Source: Hyphomicrobiales bacterium (GTDB lineage: Bacteria; Pseudomonadota; Alphaproteobacteria; Rhizobiales; Rhizobiaceae). Taken from it: a DNA stretch of 48,790 bases. Positions 45,235 through 48,790 of this stretch are shown piece by piece (within the stretch, counting starts at the first letter, position 1; the number at the start of each line of letters is the position of its first letter). Position numbers and translations under genes: made by a program. The DNA lies in assembly GCA_900466875.1 (NCBI GenBank), contig UBNQ01000017.1, forward strand, positions 1-48,790, given 5' to 3'. Below the pieces are notes generated by a model. The model was not told the DNA's origin, did not search any database, and saw nothing but the letters and a program-made list of their open reading frames with translations.

Positions 45235-47091
45235 CTATTCGCCGGGCTTGGCAGCCGGCACGTTCATCGGCCAGAGGATCGGTGTCGGCCACGCTCCGCC
45301 AATGAAGAAGTCCAGCGGCGGGCTCGCATCCTTCGGCGTGATCGTGGCGGAAAGCGCGAGGCTGCTATTGGCAAGCGGCACCGCTCCGGTCAGCGATATC
45401 GTTTCGTTGCGGCCGGCAATTTCCGTATCCTGGAGATCGGCGATCCCATTGCGGATCGTTGCGGTCGCCTTCGTGCTGTCGAACTCGATCGACCCGGTTG
45501 CAGCATCGCTGAGCGTGAAATAGGGCTTCTGGATTGCCAGCTGGCGAATGGTCGATATGTCTATGCCGGTCAGCTTGCCGGCTCCGGTCTGGAAGTTGAT
45601 CGTGCCCACCGCCGCGTTCCAGGCGTCCTGATTGATCGGGCGCGGCACGTCCAGTGAAATATCCAGCGAACCCTGGGCTGCCGGTAGCGCGCCCTTGAGC
45701 TGCAGCTGCTGCGCAATCGAGGCGAAATCGGCGCCTCGCACGGCCGCGCGGAAGGCAACGGTCTGTCCGCCGGCGTCTGTTGCGCCACTGGCCTTGAGCG
45801 TGCTGATCCGGCCCGTCATGCGGCCCGGCTGAAGATCGCTTTCCAGAATATCCAGGCGGAATTGCTGCGCCACATTCATCAGCCCCAGCGCGAGATCGTG
45901 AAGCTGCAGGCCACCCAACGAAGCAGTCTGCGAGGACAGCCTGAGATCGAGATCGAGGTTGGTCACAAGCGAGGGCAGCGCTTGCTGGTCCCTGCTGATC
46001 GTCGGCTCCAGCGCAATGAAAAGGCGCCGCAGGTCCATGTGGTCAAAGGCCAGCGTGCCTGAAAGCCTGGGTTGCCCCGAAGCCGGTGTATCGAGTTCCA
46101 GAAGGCCGGTGGCATTCTCGTCGTTCAGTCCGAGCGAAAGGTCTTCGAACCGCAATTCCTGTCGGTCGGCAATCAGCCGGGCGGAGACGGAGGCCGATTG
46201 CAATCCGTCGACAAGACGGGGATCGATCTCGAACCAGCGCAATGCAGCGGGCATGTCCGAGGCGCGAAGCTCCACATTTCCGGAAAAATAGCCCCGCGGC
46301 GTCAGGCTTGCGAGACCATCGAACCTGGCAAGCCCAATATCCGCACTGGCCGTTCCCTCGAAGTCTCCGCTTCTGCCGTCAAGCAGAAGCAGCGGCTGCG
46401 TGCTGCGAATGTCGAGGCCGATCTTCTTGCCGCGGACGATGGCATCTCCCCGGATGGTCACGGCATCGGAAAGATGCGGCCAGTCCATCATTCCGTTGAT
46501 CGCGTCGAAGCGGACGGTCTGCCCGTCGGTCTCCCTGACGAGATCGACAATGCCGTTGCGGACCTGCACCTCTCCGATCGGTGCGTCGAGCGCCGGATCG
46601 AGCTTCTGGTTGCTGCCATCGGCCGATACCTTGGCCATGGCGTCGACCAATTGCCCGCCATTTGCCCAGCGCACCCGTCCATCCGCGCCACGGTTCATGA
46701 AGACATGCGGTTCGCTGAGGCGAAAATCCTCAAAGACCGGTTCGCCCAGCAGGGCTTCGATCAGGTCGAACGAGGCGGATAATTCCTTGATTGTCGCAAG
46801 TATCTTCTGCCCGTCCTGCTCATCACTGTGAATGGTGATGTCGGTCAGCGTGACTTCCGGCTGCGGCCAGAACCGGATTGTGGAAACCCCGCCGATCGTG
46901 GCGTTGTGGCCGGTCCACTGTTCAATGGACTGTTCGATGCTTTCCCGCACGATGCTGGTGGAAATCAGGAAGGGAGTAACGATCCTGAAGATAACCGCCA
47001 CCACAAGGATCAACGCAAGCACGGCCAGCACCGTTCGGCCAACTGGCCGGCGGGCGTGCCTGCGGAATGTCTGGGCGGTTTTCGAGAACAT
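45235..47091 (-). CDS. AsmA-family envelope protein
   Basis: A 618-residue protein with one N-terminal membrane anchor (about 20-41, TVLAVLALILVVAVIFRIV) and a long periplasmic beta-rich body. WTGHNATIGGVSTIRFWPQPEVTLTDITI is the AsmA N-terminal pattern, and the C-terminal third (GKLTGIDISTIRQL, then GSIEFDSTKATATIRNGIADLQDTEIAG) given as separate short motifs is the AsmA C-terminal repeat region. AsmA-like proteins are thought to bridge the periplasm and move phospholipids or help outer-membrane assembly. Monocistronic, convergent with the polyamine operon. Ribosome site weak. Confidence 0.85.
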   Translation of the reverse strand: MFSKTAQTFRRHARRPVGRTVLAVLALILVVAVIFRIVTPFLISTSIVRESIEQSIEQWTGHNATIGGVSTIRFWPQPEVTLTDITIHSDEQDGQKILATIKELSASFDLIEALLGEPVFEDFRLSEPHVFMNRGADGRVRWANGGQLVDAMAKVSADGSNQKLDPALDAPIGEVQVRNGIVDLVRETDGQTVRFDAINGMMDWPHLSDAVTIRGDAIVRGKKIGLDIRSTQPLLLLDGRSGDFEGTASADIGLARFDGLASLTPRGYFSGNVELRASDMPAALRWFEIDPRLVDGLQSASVSARLIADRQELRFEDLSLGLNDENATGLLELDTPASGQPRLSGTLAFDHMDLRRLFIALEPTISRDQQALPSLVTNLDLDLRLSSQTASLGGLQLHDLALGLMNVAQQFRLDILESDLQPGRMTGRISTLKASGATDAGGQTVAFRAAVRGADFASIAQQLQLKGALPAAQGSLDISLDVPRPINQDAWNAAVGTINFQTGAGKLTGIDISTIRQLAIQKPYFTLSDAATGSIEFDSTKATATIRNGIADLQDTEIAGRNETISLTGAVPLANSSLALSATITPKDASPPLDFFIGGAWPTPILWPMNVPAAKPGE

Positions 47092-47390
47092 GCAAGGCGC
47101 ATATAGGAAATGGTGGCACGGCGCAATTCAGGCACCGGAGTGACAATGTGATCTATTTCAAACGTTATCTGCAGTGTCGGGATGAAGACGCCATGCAATC
47201 CGATTTGCCGATGAGATCAAGCCGGGGGAATCTGCCAAACATCCGCCTGATCCCAATGTGCTGAAACCATACGAAAAACTTGGCGGAGCTTGCGTGCTGA
47301 TCTTGTTGCAATGCAGCAATACCTTGCGCTGGCTCGGATCGGGACAGGTTTAAGCTCTTGTTGAGTGACGTTCCTCAATTCTGGCGCGAA
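47092..47390. other. Intergenic segment upstream of a candidate small RNA
   Basis: No convincing gene. A GTG at 47147 opens a 38-codon frame (MIYFKRYLQCRDEDAMQS...) preceded by CCGGAGTG, but the product has no family character. The segment must hold the asmA-like promoter on the minus strand. Confidence 0.4.
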
Positions 47391-47511
47391 ATGTCCCGTT
47401 TGGGTTTATAACACCAAGGCACGATGAGATTTTGAGGCGGGACGTCTTTTACTCCTATCGTTGTTGAACAGCACAATGATTCAAGGGCAGCCGAGGCTGC
47501 CCCTTTTTTTT
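47391..47511 (+). ncRNA. Candidate small RNA ending in a strong terminator
   Basis: On the plus strand a first hairpin pairs 47391-47399 with 47437-47445 (9 bp, two G-U) and is followed by CTTTTACTCCT; a second hairpin at 47485-47502 is a textbook terminator with eight T. No plus-strand protein gene ends here, so the terminator needs another transcript. ACTCCT between the hairpins could pair with Shine-Dalgarno sequences. TATAAC at 47407-47412 might be a -10 box for a shorter RNA of about 95 nt; no good -35 seen. I cannot match it to a named rhizobial sRNA. Confidence 0.42.
47485..47511 (+). terminator. Strong plus-strand terminator without an upstream gene
   Basis: GGGCAGCC (47485-47492) and GGCTGCCC (47495-47502) form the stem, followed by C and eight T (47504-47511). 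On the minus strand no T-run follows, so it does not serve the histidine kinase gene. Confidence 0.85.
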
Positions 47512-47573
47512 AGAGATATCTACACGTATACCGCGAATATGTGACTGACTGTCGCGTTTTATGAGTGTGCGGT

Positions 47574-48790
47574 TTAGCTTGCCAGCACGCGCTGCGACGG
47601 GAAAGTGACTTCCACCAGCGTTCCCTCGTTCGGCGCCGACGTGATGGAAAAGTTCGCCCGGTTGGCATCCACCATTGCCTTGGTCAGCGGCAGTCCCAAC
47701 CCCGTGCCGTCGCCCCGCTTGCGCGATGCACCCGCCACCTGCCGGAACGGCTTCATCGCCAGTTCCAGTTCGGGACGTGTCATCCCGATGCCGGTGTCGC
47801 GAATCCTGAGCACGACGCTGCCGTTCGCTTCATAGGCGGTGGAGACGACGATCTGCCCGCCTGATGGCGTAAACCGGATCGCATTGGACAGGATGTTGAG
47901 CACGATCTGCTTGATCGAGCGCAGATCGGCCACCACCTGCGGCACGGCCTGAGACAACGCCGTGCGGATGATCACCCGCTGGCCATTTGCCTGCGGCTGC
48001 ACCAGCGATACCGCCTCCGACACCGTTTCGTTGAGCCCCACCGCGATGAAATCCAGATCCAGCTCGCCGGCCTCGATCTTGGAAATGTCGAGCAGGTCGT
48101 TGACGATATCCAGCACATGCCGGCCCGAGCGGCCGATATCGTTGGAATATTCGATATAGCGGGGATGGCCGACAGGTCCGAGCCGTTCGGACGCCATCAT
48201 GTCGGCAAAGCCGATGATCGCGTTGAGTGGCGTGCGTATTTCATGGCTCACATGCGCCAGGAATTCGCTCTTGTGCGCATTGGCGGTTTCCGCCGCCCGC
48301 TTTGCGGTCCTCAACTCGTCTTCGGTCCGCTTCCACTGGGTGATATCGCGAATGACGGCGCAATACCCGTCGGACGAGGTCAGCCGGCCGATCGTCATGA
48401 ACAGCGGAAGGAAGCCGCCGGACGCCTCGCGGCCGATCACTTCGCGCCCGTCGTTCAGCACGCTTGCAACGCCATGCCCCGAGAGGCCGGAAAGATAATC
48501 GAGGATCGCCCGCTGGCTTTCATGCGCAAACAGCGTGACGAAAGGCTTGCCGTTGATTTCGTCGCCATCGAAATTGAACAGCGCGCTCGCCGCCCGGTTC
48601 ATCGAACGCACTTCCCTGTCCGACCCGATGATGACGACACCATCCGTGGCCGTTTCGAGAATGGCGCGCAGCTCTTCCACCTCGACCTGCAGGCGGGCCA
48701 GCTGATCGGCGGTGCGGATCGGGCGAAGCGGCAGCACCTCTGCCGTTGTGCTCTCCGGCGGCTCCACCTCGGCGGCGACCGGCATCAGTG
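47574..48790 (-). CDS. PdhS/PleC/DivJ-family sensor histidine kinase (C-terminal part, partial)
   Basis: The frame is open to the window edge (the codon before the ATG at 48785 is a sense codon), so 403 or more residues of a longer protein are seen. Order: a PAS domain (ILETATDGVVIIGSDREVRSMN to GYCAVIRDITQW), HisKA with the phospho-acceptor His in FLAHVSHEIRTPLNAIIGFADMM, then HATPase with N-box NILSNAIRFTP, G1 IRDTGIGM and G2 GDGTGLGLPLTKAM. The H-box and the ERLGPVGHPRYIEYSNDIG stretch match alphaproteobacterial PdhS-type kinases, which control DivK/PleD and cell-pole development. The family call is from memory; full length would be needed to name the paralogue. Confidence 0.85.
   Translation of the reverse strand, partial: LMPVAAEVEPPESTTAEVLPLRPIRTADQLARLQVEVEELRAILETATDGVVIIGSDREVRSMNRAASALFNFDGDEINGKPFVTLFAHESQRAILDYLSGLSGHGVASVLNDGREVIGREASGGFLPLFMTIGRLTSSDGYCAVIRDITQWKRTEDELRTAKRAAETANAHKSEFLAHVSHEIRTPLNAIIGFADMMASERLGPVGHPRYIEYSNDIGRSGRHVLDIVNDLLDISKIEAGELDLDFIAVGLNETVSEAVSLVQPQANGQRVIIRTALSQAVPQVVADLRSIKQIVLNILSNAIRFTPSGGQIVVSTAYEANGSVVLRIRDTGIGMTRPELELAMKPFRQVAGASRKRGDGTGLGLPLTKAMVDANRANFSITSAPNEGTLVEVTFPSQRVLAS

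Noticed and set aside
47147..47263. 38-codon frame with GTG start before the candidate sRNA
   Set aside because: Only a mediocre ribosome site, no family character; kept as a remark in the intergenic entry.

Overview
The window looks like chromosomal DNA of a Rhizobiaceae alphaproteobacterium (Agrobacterium/Rhizobium/Allorhizobium group). The grounds are the flgE-flgK-flgL-flaF-flbT-flgD-fliQ order behind a Rem-type regulator, an agl alpha-glucoside operon of Sinorhizobium/Agrobacterium type, a zwf-pgl-edd Entner-Doudoroff cluster, a PdhS-type histidine kinase, and rhizobial intergenic palindromic repeats. The genus is an inference; no rRNA or tRNA gene was seen.

Layout. 1-5.7 kb: end of rem and a late flagellar operon (hook, hook junctions, flagellin regulators, hook cap, export protein FliQ). 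The flhA and fliR genes that normally follow fliQ in S. meliloti and A. tumefaciens are absent. 5.7-18.4 kb: an accessory island. It opens with a palindromic repeat that starts in the fliQ stop codon, then carries a 2438-residue protein made from first to last residue of about 304 copies of a Ser/Thr-initiated octapeptide. A convergent GT41 (SPINDLY/OGT-like) glycosyltransferase follows, then a divergent WecG/TagA-like protein and a Wzz-type chain-length protein. 18.4-19.4 kb: folD. 19.5-26.1 kb: aglEFGAK. 26.2-26.6 kb: a PilZ-like protein. 26.7-30.8 kb: edd, pgl, zwf on the minus strand. 30.9-33.6 kb: puuB-like and puuA-like genes. 33.7-37.2 kb: a flavoprotein, a 44-residue membrane peptide and a chemoreceptor. 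37.5-40.9 kb: a small conserved protein, aceA, and a divergent ScfR/RamB-like regulator. 41.0-45.1 kb: a putrescine/spermidine-type ABC transporter. 45.2-48.8 kb: an AsmA-like protein, a candidate small RNA, and the C-terminal part of a PdhS-family histidine kinase cut by the window edge.

How they work together. The right two thirds is carbon and nitrogen intake feeding central metabolism: alpha-glucosides are imported and hydrolysed (Agl), glucose carbon flows through Zwf, Pgl and Edd, polyamines are imported (Pot-like) and opened by gamma-glutamylation (PuuA/PuuB), and AceA handles two-carbon units. Both ABC operons carry an inverted repeat just after the binding-protein gene.

The most unusual element is the giant octad-repeat protein. 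Its repeat register is kept over 7.3 kb with a single one-codon slip, and it is built from modules of 10 and 7 octads (240 and 168 bp, pairing as 408 bp). With roughly 600 Ser/Thr at octad positions 1-2 and a GT41 enzyme next door, I propose, as inference, a giant O-glycosylated repeat protein with a dedicated glycosyltransferase, possibly at the cell surface and inserted into the flagellar locus.
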